Source: Chloroflexota bacterium (GTDB taxonomy: Bacteria > Chloroflexota > Dehalococcoidia > Bin125). From it: a stretch of 64,000 nucleotides of DNA. The stretch spans positions 124,001 through 188,000 of the forward strand of contig JAPPNI010000015.1 in the NCBI GenBank assembly GCA_028873865.1. Direction: 5' to 3'. This document shows positions 38,276 to 46,353 of the stretch, piece after piece. The notes beneath the pieces were generated by a model. It made no database searches. It was not told where the DNA came from and saw only the letters and a program-made list of their open reading frames with translations. Position 1 is the first letter of the stretch. Every line of letters starts with the position of its first letter. The translations under genes and the position numbers were made by a program.

Positions 38276-39112
38276 CTACTGCCCGTAGAACACGCGATGC
38301 GTGGTCGCGACCCGAACCACCACGCCCTCCGACAGATCGTCGTCGCCCTCGGGGTAGCTCTCCTGCTTCCAGTAGAGCGGCGTCAGTTCGTCCAGCAGTC
38401 GATGATCCTGGACCTCGGTCAGCGAGGCCCGGCCGCGCAGCTCGGTGTAGCGGTAGGGATTGGCCTCGTCGTGGATGCTCACGGCGATAGCCGGGTTGCG
38501 ACGCAGATGAAACACCTTGAGCGTCGCCCGTGTCGTCCAGAACTCGATGTCGTCCTCGCCGCCGCCCGTCGCTCGCCGGTGCCAGACGACCGACGAACGC
38601 GGCTGTCCGGTCGAACTCACCGTCGCCACGTGTGCGAAGTGAGGTGGGTTCAGAAGGTCGGTGCCCGGCTGTGGAGGATCGAGGACATCACCGGGCGTGA
38701 AGTCCAGCGTGACGACCCGCTCGATACTCACGGTGACGCCCCAGCCCTCGCCGCTGCCTTCCCCTTTGCCCGGATAGTCGCGGCCGATGTACGCACGAGA
38801 AATCTCGTCAACGTCATCCCAGTCCGTGCGAGCAGATAACGAGGCAACGCCAACGATCTCGATCATTCGGTACGGATTGTTGGCGTCGTGAACCGAGATC
38901 GCCACGCGAGGTTCGCGCAGCATGTTGAGTGACTTGCGGAAACGCTTGCCGGTGCTGAAGTAGACCGACTCGACCGAGCCGTCAGGGTTGACCTGCTCGG
39001 GCCAAAACCAGACCGGGGAGGACTGCGGCGAACCGTCGCGGTTGACGGTCACGACATGGGCAAAGTGCGGCGCGCCGCAGAGGTCGGCGAACTCGACGGG
39101 GACGGAAGCCAT
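38276..39112 (-). CDS. Double-domain PNPOx-like (split-barrel flavin-binding) protein A
   Basis: This 278-residue protein contains two pyridoxamine-oxidase-like split-barrel units in tandem. The first begins HFAHVVTVNRDGSPQSSPVW and the second HFAHVATVSSTGQPRSSVVW, each followed by a LRREPRVAISVHD-type strand (first MLREPRVAISVHDANNPYRM, second LRRNPAIAVSIHDEANPYRY). Single-unit relatives are FMN- or F420-binding oxidoreductases that act as dimers. Here one chain could form the whole dimer-like fold. GGAG precedes the ATG. Substrate unknown. Confidence 0.85.
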   Translation of the reverse strand: MASVPVEFADLCGAPHFAHVVTVNRDGSPQSSPVWFWPEQVNPDGSVESVYFSTGKRFRKSLNMLREPRVAISVHDANNPYRMIEIVGVASLSARTDWDDVDEISRAYIGRDYPGKGEGSGEGWGVTVSIERVVTLDFTPGDVLDPPQPGTDLLNPPHFAHVATVSSTGQPRSSVVWHRRATGGGEDDIEFWTTRATLKVFHLRRNPAIAVSIHDEANPYRYTELRGRASLTEVQDHRLLDELTPLYWKQESYPEGDDDLSEGVVVRVATTHRVFYGQ

Positions 39113-39149
39113 ACGGGTCTCCAGACCAGTGCAACGCTGCGACCGGATG

Positions 39150-39974
39150 TCAGCCGACGCGGTGGGTCGTCTCGACCCGGATCGCGACGCTGTTCATCTC
39201 GCCCACGTCTATGGGGAACTGGTCCAGCCTCCAGTACAGCCGAGTCAGCTCGTCCGCCATCTGCCGACCGTCAATCGGCGTGATCTGTGCTTGTCCTCGC
39301 AGCTCCGTGTAGCGGTAAGGGTCGACTTCGTCGTGGATGCTGACGGAGATCGCCGGGTTGTTACGCAGATGCCGGGTCTTGAGCGTCTCAGCGGAGGTCC
39401 AGAACTCGATGTCGTTCTCGCCGCCGCCCTCGGGACGCCGGTGCCAGACGACGGACGAGCGCGGCTGGCCGGTCGAGCTGACCGTCGCGACATGTGCGAA
39501 ATGAGGCGGACTGAGCAGATCGGATCCCGCGGCGGGAGGATCGACGGAAGGCGGCTGCTCACCATCGTTCGGCAGCGTGACTCGTTCAATCTCGACGGTC
39601 ACGTGCCAGCCGGCGGGGTCATCCCCCTTGTAGGGATAGTCCGTGCCGAGATAGGTGTTGGAGATAGCGTCGAGTTCGTCCCACGAGGTACGCGGTTCCA
39701 TCGAGACCGTGCCGACGATCTCGAGCATCCGGTACGGCTGGTCGGCCCCATGAATCGAGAGAGCCACGCGCGGCTCGCGCTGCATGTTGAGCGTCTTCCG
39801 GTAGCGCAAACCCGTGACGAAGAAGATCGACTCAACCGAGCCATCGCCCGCGATCCGCTCGGGCCGGATCCAGATCGGCGAGGACTGGGGCGAGCCGTCG
39901 CGGTTGACGGTGACGAGGTGTGCGAAGTGGGGCGCGCCAACGAGGTCGGCGTGTTCGGCCGGTACGGATGCCAT
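39150..39974 (-). CDS. Double-domain PNPOx-like protein B
   Basis: This 274-residue paralogue of the downstream gene has the same two-barrel layout (HFAHLVTVNRDGSPQSSPIW; HFAHVATVSSTGQPRSSVVW). The second-unit motif is identical in both proteins over 20 residues, which points to recent duplication or gene conversion. I prefer the ATG at MASVPAEHADL because AAGGA lies about 9 bases upstream. The 37-base gap to the next gene suggests one transcript. Confidence 0.85.
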   Translation of the reverse strand: MASVPAEHADLVGAPHFAHLVTVNRDGSPQSSPIWIRPERIAGDGSVESIFFVTGLRYRKTLNMQREPRVALSIHGADQPYRMLEIVGTVSMEPRTSWDELDAISNTYLGTDYPYKGDDPAGWHVTVEIERVTLPNDGEQPPSVDPPAAGSDLLSPPHFAHVATVSSTGQPRSSVVWHRRPEGGGENDIEFWTSAETLKTRHLRNNPAISVSIHDEVDPYRYTELRGQAQITPIDGRQMADELTRLYWRLDQFPIDVGEMNSVAIRVETTHRVG

Positions 39975-39994
39975 GGGTCGGTCCTTTGCCAATG

Positions 39995-40023
39995 ACAGAG
40001 GCGGGGACGAACCCCGCCTCTGT
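39995..40023 (-). terminator. Hairpin after the ThDP enzyme gene
   Basis: A perfect 12-bp stem (ACAGAGGCGGGG against CCCCGCCTCTGT) with a 5-base loop lies 24 bases beyond the ThDP enzyme stop and 20 before the next gene's ATG. No T-run follows, so it may attenuate more than terminate. Confidence 0.65.
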
Positions 40024-40046
40024 GGCTGTGCCTGATTGATTGATAC

Positions 40047-41690
40047 CTAGCGGCTCAGCGTCGCTGAGTAGCCGCCGAAGCGGGCTTGGCCGGGCATCGC
40101 ATGCTGTTCGACCTCGACGTTGACGACGGCCGGCAGACCTGATTCCATCGCCCGCTCAATCGCGGGACCGATGTCCTCAGGCTTGGTCACGTGCTCGCCG
40201 TGGCCGCCGAGCGCGACCGCGATGTCCTCGTAACGCTGGCCGTAGCCCAGCGGACGGCCTGGTGTGTCGTTCGAGCCAGCAGTCCACCCGGCATTGTTGG
40301 AGATCACGATCACGCCGGGCAGATTGTGCCGGACCATCGTGTCGATCTCCTGGACGTTCATCAGGAATGAACCGTCGCCGACGAAGCCGATTACCTGCCG
40401 CTCGGGCGCGGCAGCCTTGGCGCCCAGCACGTAGGGCAGACCCACGCCCATGCAGCCGTTCGGGCCGGGATTGAGCCGGCCGCCCTCGGCGTACGAGGGG
40501 ATGTACTGGCGCGCGAAGGCCAGGGTCGCGTTGCCGTCGACGCAGACGACCGCATCGCGGTCCATGCGTTGGACGACCTCGTCGGCCAGGCGCAGCGGGT
40601 GAATCGGCACGGTCGAGGAGTGAGCCTGCTCGAGCGACTGCTGGCGGCGGTTGTCGTCCGACTCGCGCAGGTCGGCCACCCAATTGGTCGGACCTTTGAG
40701 TCCTGCCTCCTTCGCGGCGGCGGTCAGCGCCACCAGCGCTCGCTTGGCGTCGGCGACCATGCCGACCGCCGCTTCTTTGTTGTGGCCGATCTCGGTCGGA
40801 TCGGTGTCCACGTGGATCACCTTGAGATCCGGCGCCCAGCGCGGCGGCAGGCCCGAGCCGACGACGAAGTTGAGCCGCGTGCCCACCACGAGCGCCACAT
40901 CAGCCTCGCGGAAAGCCTTGGAGCGCGCGGCGATGAAGCAAAGATCGTGATCCTCGGGGACGACGCCGCGACCCTGCGGAGTGGTGTAGAAGGGAATGCC
41001 CGATGTCTCGACGAATTCGCGCAGCTCGGCCGAGGCGTCGGACCAGAAGATGCCGGTCCCCGTCAGGATGATCGGTCGTTCAGCGTTGGCCAGCAACTCG
41101 ATTGCTTCCTTGACCTGGTCCGGGTCTGCGCCCGGTCGCGAACGCGCCGCAGCAGCGTCGGGGAACCAGACGGTATCGTCGTCCGACTGCTGATACAGCG
41201 TGTCGCCGGGTAGGTCGAGGTAGGTCGGGCCGGGCTTGGGACCCTGCGCTTCGCGGTAGGCGAGGTTGAAGAACTCGGGCATCCGCGCCGAGTGCGTCAC
41301 TCGGCTGGCCCAGCGGGTCACCGGCACCGCCATCGCGAGCTGGTCGTACTCCTGAAAGTCGTCACGCTCGAACGACGAGAACGCCGCCGCGCCGCCCAGG
41401 GCGACCACCGGCACACCGTCGAGGTAGGCGTTGGCGACGCCGGTCAGCAGGTTGGTTGTGGCCGGCCCGGAAGCGGCCATGCAGACGCCCGGCAGTCGCT
41501 TGACGCGAGCGTACCCATGGGCAGCCATCGCCGCTCCCTGTTCGTGTCGGCAGTCGATCGTGCGGATGCCGTGCTCGGCGGCAAATCCGGCGGCCTCAAT
41601 GATCGGGCCGCCCATGATGTAGAAGAGATCCTCGACCCCCTCGTTGACCATCTGTCGGGCGAGGAGTTCAGAGCCCATCTGTTCTGGCAT
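40047..41690 (-). CDS. Thiamine diphosphate-dependent enzyme (acetolactate synthase/decarboxylase-like)
   Basis: This 547-residue ThDP enzyme has an N-terminal pyrimidine-binding domain with the catalytic Glu in RHEQGAAMAAHGYAR (about 49-63) and GPATTNLLTGVANAYLDGVP, then a central transhydrogenase-like domain. The C-terminal PP domain has the GDG...NN cofactor motif GDGSFLMNVQEID and VIVISNNAGWT. Family members include acetolactate synthase, oxalyl-CoA decarboxylase and benzoylformate decarboxylase. No ilvN regulatory subunit follows, so a biosynthetic acetolactate synthase is less likely. A small ABM-type gene lies just upstream, in the same direction. Confidence 0.88.
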   Translation of the reverse strand: MPEQMGSELLARQMVNEGVEDLFYIMGGPIIEAAGFAAEHGIRTIDCRHEQGAAMAAHGYARVKRLPGVCMAASGPATTNLLTGVANAYLDGVPVVALGGAAAFSSFERDDFQEYDQLAMAVPVTRWASRVTHSARMPEFFNLAYREAQGPKPGPTYLDLPGDTLYQQSDDDTVWFPDAAAARSRPGADPDQVKEAIELLANAERPIILTGTGIFWSDASAELREFVETSGIPFYTTPQGRGVVPEDHDLCFIAARSKAFREADVALVVGTRLNFVVGSGLPPRWAPDLKVIHVDTDPTEIGHNKEAAVGMVADAKRALVALTAAAKEAGLKGPTNWVADLRESDDNRRQQSLEQAHSSTVPIHPLRLADEVVQRMDRDAVVCVDGNATLAFARQYIPSYAEGGRLNPGPNGCMGVGLPYVLGAKAAAPERQVIGFVGDGSFLMNVQEIDTMVRHNLPGVIVISNNAGWTAGSNDTPGRPLGYGQRYEDIAVALGGHGEHVTKPEDIGPAIERAMESGLPAVVNVEVEQHAMPGQARFGGYSATLSR

Positions 41691-41728
41691 GTTGCTGTCC
41701 TCTCTTCTGGTCTTGTTGCGTTCGGCGT

Positions 41729-42019
41729 CTAGTCGGGGACCTCGTAGCGGTGCAGGACCGGTCGCGCGGTTGTGAACTCGCGAATCCCGGCCATCCCCGC
41801 CATCGCCTCCGAAGTGCCGTGGGCGGTCAGGTCTTCCTCGGGCGCCCAGTTCTCGAACAGGATGTACTTGGTGTCGTCTTCGACCGAGCGGAACAGGTCA
41901 TAGTTGTTGCAGCCCGCGTCTTCTGCCTTGACCTTCGCCGTGGCGCCGGCCATGAACGCTTCGAATGCGTCGTTCTGGCCCTCGCCGATGGTGAATTCCA
42001 CGGTCAGACCGATTGCCAT
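41729..42019 (-). CDS. Antibiotic biosynthesis monooxygenase (ABM) domain protein
   Basis: This 96-residue dimeric ferredoxin-like fold protein has LTVEFTIGEGQNDAFEAFMA, AEDAGCNNYDLFRSVEDDTK and YILFENWAPEEDLTAHGTSE, as in YgiN-type quinol monooxygenases. The ATG at MAIGLTVEF has GGAG 7 bases upstream and is preferred over one four codons earlier. It is probably co-transcribed with the ThDP enzyme gene 38 bases downstream. A cofactor-free oxygenase or a dimeric binding protein are both possible. Confidence 0.87.
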   Translation of the reverse strand: MAIGLTVEFTIGEGQNDAFEAFMAGATAKVKAEDAGCNNYDLFRSVEDDTKYILFENWAPEEDLTAHGTSEAMAGMAGIREFTTARPVLHRYEVPD

Positions 42020-42130
42020 ATCCAACTCCATTCAGGTCATTGCACGGTGCGGTCAACGCCGCAGCCGGTGTGGACGGGTTCGGGCAACATGTTAGCGCTC
42101 GCCCGACTCGGGGCTGGCCGGGGTACGACG

Positions 42131-42136
42131 TAGACT
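42131..42136 (+). promoter_or_regulatory. Candidate -10 box for a leaderless SDR transcript
   Basis: TAGACT lies 6 bases before the SDR ATG, so transcription would begin at or near the start codon. The same hexamer occurs before the crotonase gene (43781-43786), in the right place for a normal leader. No convincing -35 is visible in either case. Confidence 0.3.
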
Positions 42137-42142
42137 GCCGGC

Positions 42143-42970
42143 ATGTTGGAATCGCTGCGAATGGATGGCAAACGCGTCATCGTGACCGGCGCGGGACGCG
42201 GGCTGGGCCGGCAGATGGCGCTGCACCTCGCCGACGCCGGCGCCGATATCGTCTGCGCCGCCCGGACGCAGTCGCAGATCGCCGATGTCGCCGCCGAGAT
42301 TGAGGCCAGGGGCCGGCAGGCGCTGGTCATTCCGACCGATGTCAGCGATTCCTCGCAGGTTGACGCGATGGTCCAACAAACCATCGACGAGTGGGGCGGA
42401 TTCGAAGTAATGCTCGCCAACGCCGGCGCGAGCGGTCCGGCATCGATGAAGCACGTCACTGAAATCAGTGACGACGATTGGCGCGAGACGGTCGATATCA
42501 ACTTCTCGAGCGTCTTCTATTCCGCTCGCGCTGCGGTGCGCCACTTCTTGGCGGAAGAAAAGCCGGGCAACATCATCACCGTCTCATCGGGGACCTCTCT
42601 GCGAGGCAGTGGGCCCGCCTTCTTCGTCGATGGCGCGGCCAAGGCCGGCGTGATCAACATGACGCAGTCCCTGGCGGTACAGCTCGCGCGACAGCAGATC
42701 CGGGTGAATTGCATCGTTCCTGGATTCATCCTGCAGAAGACCCTGGAAGATCAGGACGAGATCGAGCTGGCCCACAATCAGGGCTCGCGGATACCGATTG
42801 GCCGAGTCGGCGAGGCCTGGGAGCTTGGCCCGCTGGCCGTCTATCTCGCCTCCGACGCCTCTGCCTACATGACCGGCGAAGCGTTCATCATCGACGGCGG
42901 CGGCTTGGCCGGCGGGCTTGCCCCCACCGGCTGGGACGTGCAGTCGGGAATCGGCGGCGTTCCAACATGA
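42143..42970 (+). CDS. SDR family protein, pair 1 first member (catalytic Tyr replaced by Asp)
   Basis: This 275-residue short-chain dehydrogenase fold protein has the NAD(P)-binding TGAGRGLG (15-22) and NAG at 93-95. In the YxxxK position it reads DGAAK: the catalytic lysine is present (Lys167) but Tyr is Asp163. Ser148/149 is kept. The C-terminal extension GGGLAGGLAPTGW is shared with the first SDR of pair 2 (GGGLAAIGPTGW), so the two are paralogues. Its stop overlaps the next SDR's ATG, so both are made together. Classical proton transfer should fail; a heteromeric or non-redox role is inferred. Confidence 0.88.
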   Translation: MLESLRMDGKRVIVTGAGRGLGRQMALHLADAGADIVCAARTQSQIADVAAEIEARGRQALVIPTDVSDSSQVDAMVQQTIDEWGGFEVMLANAGASGPASMKHVTEISDDDWRETVDINFSSVFYSARAAVRHFLAEEKPGNIITVSSGTSLRGSGPAFFVDGAAKAGVINMTQSLAVQLARQQIRVNCIVPGFILQKTLEDQDEIELAHNQGSRIPIGRVGEAWELGPLAVYLASDASAYMTGEAFIIDGGGLAGGLAPTGWDVQSGIGGVPT

Positions 42971-43761
42971 GCTTGCAGAATCCCGTAACTCCGCCCGACG
43001 TGAGTGAGGGTCGGCTCCAGGGGTTCGACCTCGCGGGTCGACGAGCGATCGTGTACGGCGCAGAGAAGCCCGTCGCGACGGCGATCGTCGAAGCGCTGCG
43101 CGAGGCAGGCGCAAGCGTGGGCGTGACGAGCGTCAACACGGACGGCACGTCGCTGTTTCGCCTGAAGAAGGCAGCCGCGGGCGGCCCGAACGAGTCGGTC
43201 GATCTGTCCAACGGGACCAATGTGCAGGTGGCCACCCGCAAGATCAGCAAGGAGCTCGGCGGCGTCGACGCGGCGATCGTCGTGCCCAACCTCTACCACG
43301 CCGCGCCAATCCGCAAGACGTTGGACGCAGATATCCAGCGCGTACTGATGGGCAATCTGGGCGGAACATACGCTGCATTTCGCAGCGCGACCCGTGAGTT
43401 TCGCGGACGCCCGGGCCGCCTGATCGCGGTGCTGGACGCCTCGGCAGTGCGCGGTCTGACAAATCTCAGCATCTACAGCGCAGCTCAGTCCGGGGTGATT
43501 GGTCTGGTTCGGGCGCTAAGCCAGGAACTGGCGCCGACCGGCACGACGGTCAATGCGATCGTCGTCGGCTGGACCGACACCACGCCCGGTCGCGGTCCGT
43601 CCACGGTGGACGAAAACCTGCTGCTGCGGTTCATTCCGACGCGCCGCTTCGGCGAGGCGTCGGAAGCCGCCCCACTGGCGGTCTACCTCGCTTCAGAGGC
43701 GAGCGGCTACATCACCGGCCAGATAATCCAGGTCGATGGTGGAGTGCTCAAGCATCTCTGA
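42967..43761 (+). CDS. SDR-like protein, pair 1 second member (catalytic Lys replaced by Gln)
   Basis: This 264-residue SDR-fold protein has a degenerate cofactor loop, YGAEKPVA (30-37), in place of TGxxxGIG. The active-site segment reads YSAAQ: Tyr170 is kept and Lys is Gln174. VNAIVVGWTDT and the C-terminal GYITGQIIQVDGG are typical SDR parts. It overlaps SDR 1 by four bases. Known precedents for an inactive SDR subunit paired with an active one include BbsC in BbsCD of anaerobic toluene degradation. Confidence 0.87.
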   Translation: MSLQNPVTPPDVSEGRLQGFDLAGRRAIVYGAEKPVATAIVEALREAGASVGVTSVNTDGTSLFRLKKAAAGGPNESVDLSNGTNVQVATRKISKELGGVDAAIVVPNLYHAAPIRKTLDADIQRVLMGNLGGTYAAFRSATREFRGRPGRLIAVLDASAVRGLTNLSIYSAAQSGVIGLVRALSQELAPTGTTVNAIVVGWTDTTPGRGPSTVDENLLLRFIPTRRFGEASEAAPLAVYLASEASGYITGQIIQVDGGVLKHL

Positions 43762-43780
43762 GGCAAACCAAAGCCTCGGC

Positions 43781-43786
43781 TAGACT
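43781..43786 (+). promoter_or_regulatory. Candidate -10 box before the crotonase gene
   Basis: TAGACT lies 46 bases before the GTG start in the 71-base gap after the SDR pair. A weak CTGAGG overlapping the SDR stop could be the -35. It suggests that the crotonase and second SDR pair have their own promoter. Confidence 0.3.
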
Positions 43787-43832
43787 GTCCGCGCCGACCA
43801 CTGGCTCAACACCGAATTGCTGGAGTGTCCCC

Positions 43833-44714
43833 GTGACTGACTTTGAGAACATCCTCTACCGCGTCGAAGACCGCAAGGCCTATGTGACCCTCAATCGCCC
43901 CGAGAAGCTGAACGCGCTCTCAATCGCGCTCCAGGACGAGCTCTCTCAGGCAATGTGGGAGGCCGATAATGACACCGGCGTCCACTGCGTGATCCTCAGC
44001 GGCGCCGGTCGAGCCTTCTCCGCCGGCTACGACCTGACCGGCTCGACCCGCGACTCGCAGGAGACCTACGACAAGGTCTACCGCGGCCGCGTCACCTTCG
44101 ACGACGACACCTGGGGCATGGAAAAGGCGCAGCGCGCGCGGATGGCGATCTTCGACATGCACAAGCCGGTGATCGGCAAGGTGCACGGCTACTGCCTCGC
44201 CGGCGGGACGGACCTGGTACTGCTGTCGGACATCATCATCGCCGCCGAGGATGCTGTGATCGGCTTCCCGCCGGTCCGCGCGATGGGCGCGCCGCCGGCG
44301 CACATGTGGCTCTACCACGGCGGCCCGCAGTTCGCCAAGCGGATGCTGTTGACCGGCGACAGCATCTCGGGCGCCGAGGCTGCCCAGCGCGGCCTGGTCT
44401 ACGACGCCGTGCCGGCCGACAAGCTCGATGAGGAAGTCGAAGCGCTGGCCAACAAGATGGCGATGATCGACCACGAGCTGCTCTCGGCGAACAAGCGGAT
44501 CGTCAACCTAGGCCTCGAGATCATGGGCGCGCGCACCCTACAGCGCCTCGCCTCCGAAAACGACGCCCGAGCTCACCTCGCGCCGGCCGTGCAGGAGTTC
44601 GGCAAGATGTCGCGCGAGAAGGGCCTCAAGGCCGCGCTCGAATGGCGCGACAACCGCTTCGGCGACGGCCGCGGCTCGGCCGCTGCGCAGCAGCGCAAAG
44701 CCGCGACGACCTAG
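43833..44714 (+). CDS. Crotonase-family protein lacking the usual catalytic glutamates
   Basis: This 293-residue enoyl-CoA hydratase/isomerase-fold protein has AYVTLNRPEKLNALS (16-30), the oxyanion-hole segments GRAFSAGYDL (59-68) and GYCLAGGTDLVLLSDI (119-134), and a C-terminal helix with EKGLKAALEWRDNRFGDGRG. At the two hydratase glutamate positions it has Asp127 and Pro147, so plain enoyl-CoA hydration is doubtful. A GTG start follows the TAGACT promoter-like site. It is 5 bases from the next SDR, so it belongs to the second pair's transcript. Confidence 0.88.
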   Translation: MTDFENILYRVEDRKAYVTLNRPEKLNALSIALQDELSQAMWEADNDTGVHCVILSGAGRAFSAGYDLTGSTRDSQETYDKVYRGRVTFDDDTWGMEKAQRARMAIFDMHKPVIGKVHGYCLAGGTDLVLLSDIIIAAEDAVIGFPPVRAMGAPPAHMWLYHGGPQFAKRMLLTGDSISGAEAAQRGLVYDAVPADKLDEEVEALANKMAMIDHELLSANKRIVNLGLEIMGARTLQRLASENDARAHLAPAVQEFGKMSREKGLKAALEWRDNRFGDGRGSAAAQQRKAATT

Positions 44715-44719
44715 CCACA

Positions 44720-45526
44720 ATGGCCATGCCCGACCGCTTCCGACTCGACGGTCAGGTCGTCCTGCTCACTGGAGCGGGACGCGGACTGGGCCGCGCCATG
44801 GCACTGTCCTACGCCGACGCCGGGGCCAAGGTCGCCGGCGCGTCTCGAACGCTGTCGCAGCTTGAGGAGACCGCCGAACTCGTCGCCGAGCGCGGCGGCG
44901 AAGCGATCTCCATCGCCACCGACGTCACCGATCGTGCCGCCGTTGAGGCGATGGTCGCCGAGACCATAGATCGTTTCGGCCGGGTCGACATCCTGATGAA
45001 CAATGCAGGAGGCGGCGCAGAAGGTGACGGCTCGCCGCTGGAGCAACTGACCGACGACCAGTGGCGCTGGGGCATCGACATGAACCTCACGTCGCAGATG
45101 CTCTGCGCTCGCGCCGTCCTGCCGCACATGACCGAGCGCGGTTCCGGTGTGATCATCAACGTGGCCAGCGGCTTCGGCCTGCGCGGCGGCCGCGACAACT
45201 GGATGTACGTCTCGGCCAAGGCCGGAGTGGTCAACTTCACCCGATCGCTGGCTGTGACCTACGGTCCCGCCGGCGTGCGAACCAACTGCATCGCGCCCGG
45301 CATCTTCCCGCACACCCCACAGGCGCTCGAGCGCTGGCGCGGCGGCCGCTACATTCCGGTCGGGCGAGCAGGAGTCGCCTGGGAAATGGGTCCTTTGGCG
45401 GTCTTCCTCTCCTCCTCCGCCGCCGCCGGAATCAGCGGCGAAACGATCGCCCAGGATGGCGGCGGTTTGGCTGCGATCGGCCCGACTGGCTGGGCGCCGC
45501 GGGTCCGACTGACCGAGCCGACCTGA
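44720..45526 (+). CDS. SDR family oxidoreductase, pair 2 first member (intact active site)
   Basis: This 268-residue SDR has TGAGRGLG (18-25), NNAG at 94-97, Ser150, and the intact YVSAK (Tyr163, Lys167). It is a paralogue of the first SDR of pair 1, with which it shares the PTGW C-terminal extension. The alcohol, ketone or hydroxyacyl-CoA substrate is unknown. It follows the crotonase by 5 bases and precedes its degenerate partner by 11 bases. Confidence 0.92.
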   Translation: MAMPDRFRLDGQVVLLTGAGRGLGRAMALSYADAGAKVAGASRTLSQLEETAELVAERGGEAISIATDVTDRAAVEAMVAETIDRFGRVDILMNNAGGGAEGDGSPLEQLTDDQWRWGIDMNLTSQMLCARAVLPHMTERGSGVIINVASGFGLRGGRDNWMYVSAKAGVVNFTRSLAVTYGPAGVRTNCIAPGIFPHTPQALERWRGGRYIPVGRAGVAWEMGPLAVFLSSSAAAGISGETIAQDGGGLAAIGPTGWAPRVRLTEPT

Positions 45527-45537
45527 GAGAGCCGCCG

Positions 45538-46344
45538 ATGTCAGACTTCGTCCCGACTCCCAACCCGGAAGAGCCTGAAGACCCGTTTCTGCTCAGAGGC
45601 CGCGTCGCTCTCGTCGTCGGGGCTGGCGATCCGCTGGGACGCGCCGCAGCAGTCGGGCTGGCCGAAGCCGGCGCCGACGTTGCGGTCGCCAGCTTGCGCG
45701 CCGGACCGCAGGAAGTCGTTCGCGTCAACTCCGTCGCCAATGAAATCTGGTCATTGGGCCGGGCCAACACGGCGATCACACTCGACGCCTCCGACGCAAA
45801 CAGCGTTGACGCCGCTGTGGCGCGAACAAGTTCGGAGCTGGGCGGTCTGGACATTTTGGTCAACGCCGCCGATCTGCCGGTCGCGGCGCCGTTGGACGAG
45901 CTCACCCCCGACGATTGGCATGCGATTCTGGCCGCCAACCTGCTCGCCCCTGCGCTGACATCCCGCGCTGCGGCGCGAGTCATGAAAGTCAACGGTTACG
46001 GCCGGATCATCAACCTCGTGTCGGTGCTGGCAGCACGCGGAGTCGCCAACACATCCGCCTACGCGGCTGCCCACGCGGGCGTCCTCGCCCTGACACGGGC
46101 GCTCTCGCAGGAGTGGGCGCGCTCCGGGATCACCGTAAACGCGTTGCAGGTCGGCCTCTACGAGGGTCAGCACGGGTTCGGCGACGATCCCGAGACCGTC
46201 CGCCAGGTCGCACGAATGCTGCCGGCCAAGGCGCTGGTCCAACCTGAAGATGTCGGTCCGGCGGTCGTCGCCATGGCCGCCGATTCCGGCTTCATCACCG
46301 GGGAGACGATCGCCGTCGACGGCGCAGCCACCGCCCGGGTCTGA
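45538..46344 (+). CDS. SDR-like protein, pair 2 second member (catalytic Lys replaced by His)
   Basis: This 268-residue SDR-fold protein has an acidic, proline-rich N-terminus (MSDFVPTPNPEEPEDPF), a partly altered cofactor loop VGAGDPLG, and YAAAH (Tyr175, His179) where YxxxK is expected. VNALQVGLYEGQHG and the C-terminal SGFITGETIAVDGAA complete the fold. It mirrors the second member of pair 1 in position and in loss of the lysine. It is probably a non-catalytic or modified partner of the upstream SDR. Confidence 0.87.
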   Translation: MSDFVPTPNPEEPEDPFLLRGRVALVVGAGDPLGRAAAVGLAEAGADVAVASLRAGPQEVVRVNSVANEIWSLGRANTAITLDASDANSVDAAVARTSSELGGLDILVNAADLPVAAPLDELTPDDWHAILAANLLAPALTSRAAARVMKVNGYGRIINLVSVLAARGVANTSAYAAAHAGVLALTRALSQEWARSGITVNALQVGLYEGQHGFGDDPETVRQVARMLPAKALVQPEDVGPAVVAMAADSGFITGETIAVDGAATARV

Positions 46345-46353
46345 TACTTCCGG

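Noticed and set aside
42143..43761. Loss of SDR catalytic residues as a sequencing error
   Set aside because: The changes (Tyr to Asp, Lys to Gln, and Lys to His in pair 2) lie in otherwise conserved frames and occur in three genes. Base errors would have to hit three active sites independently.
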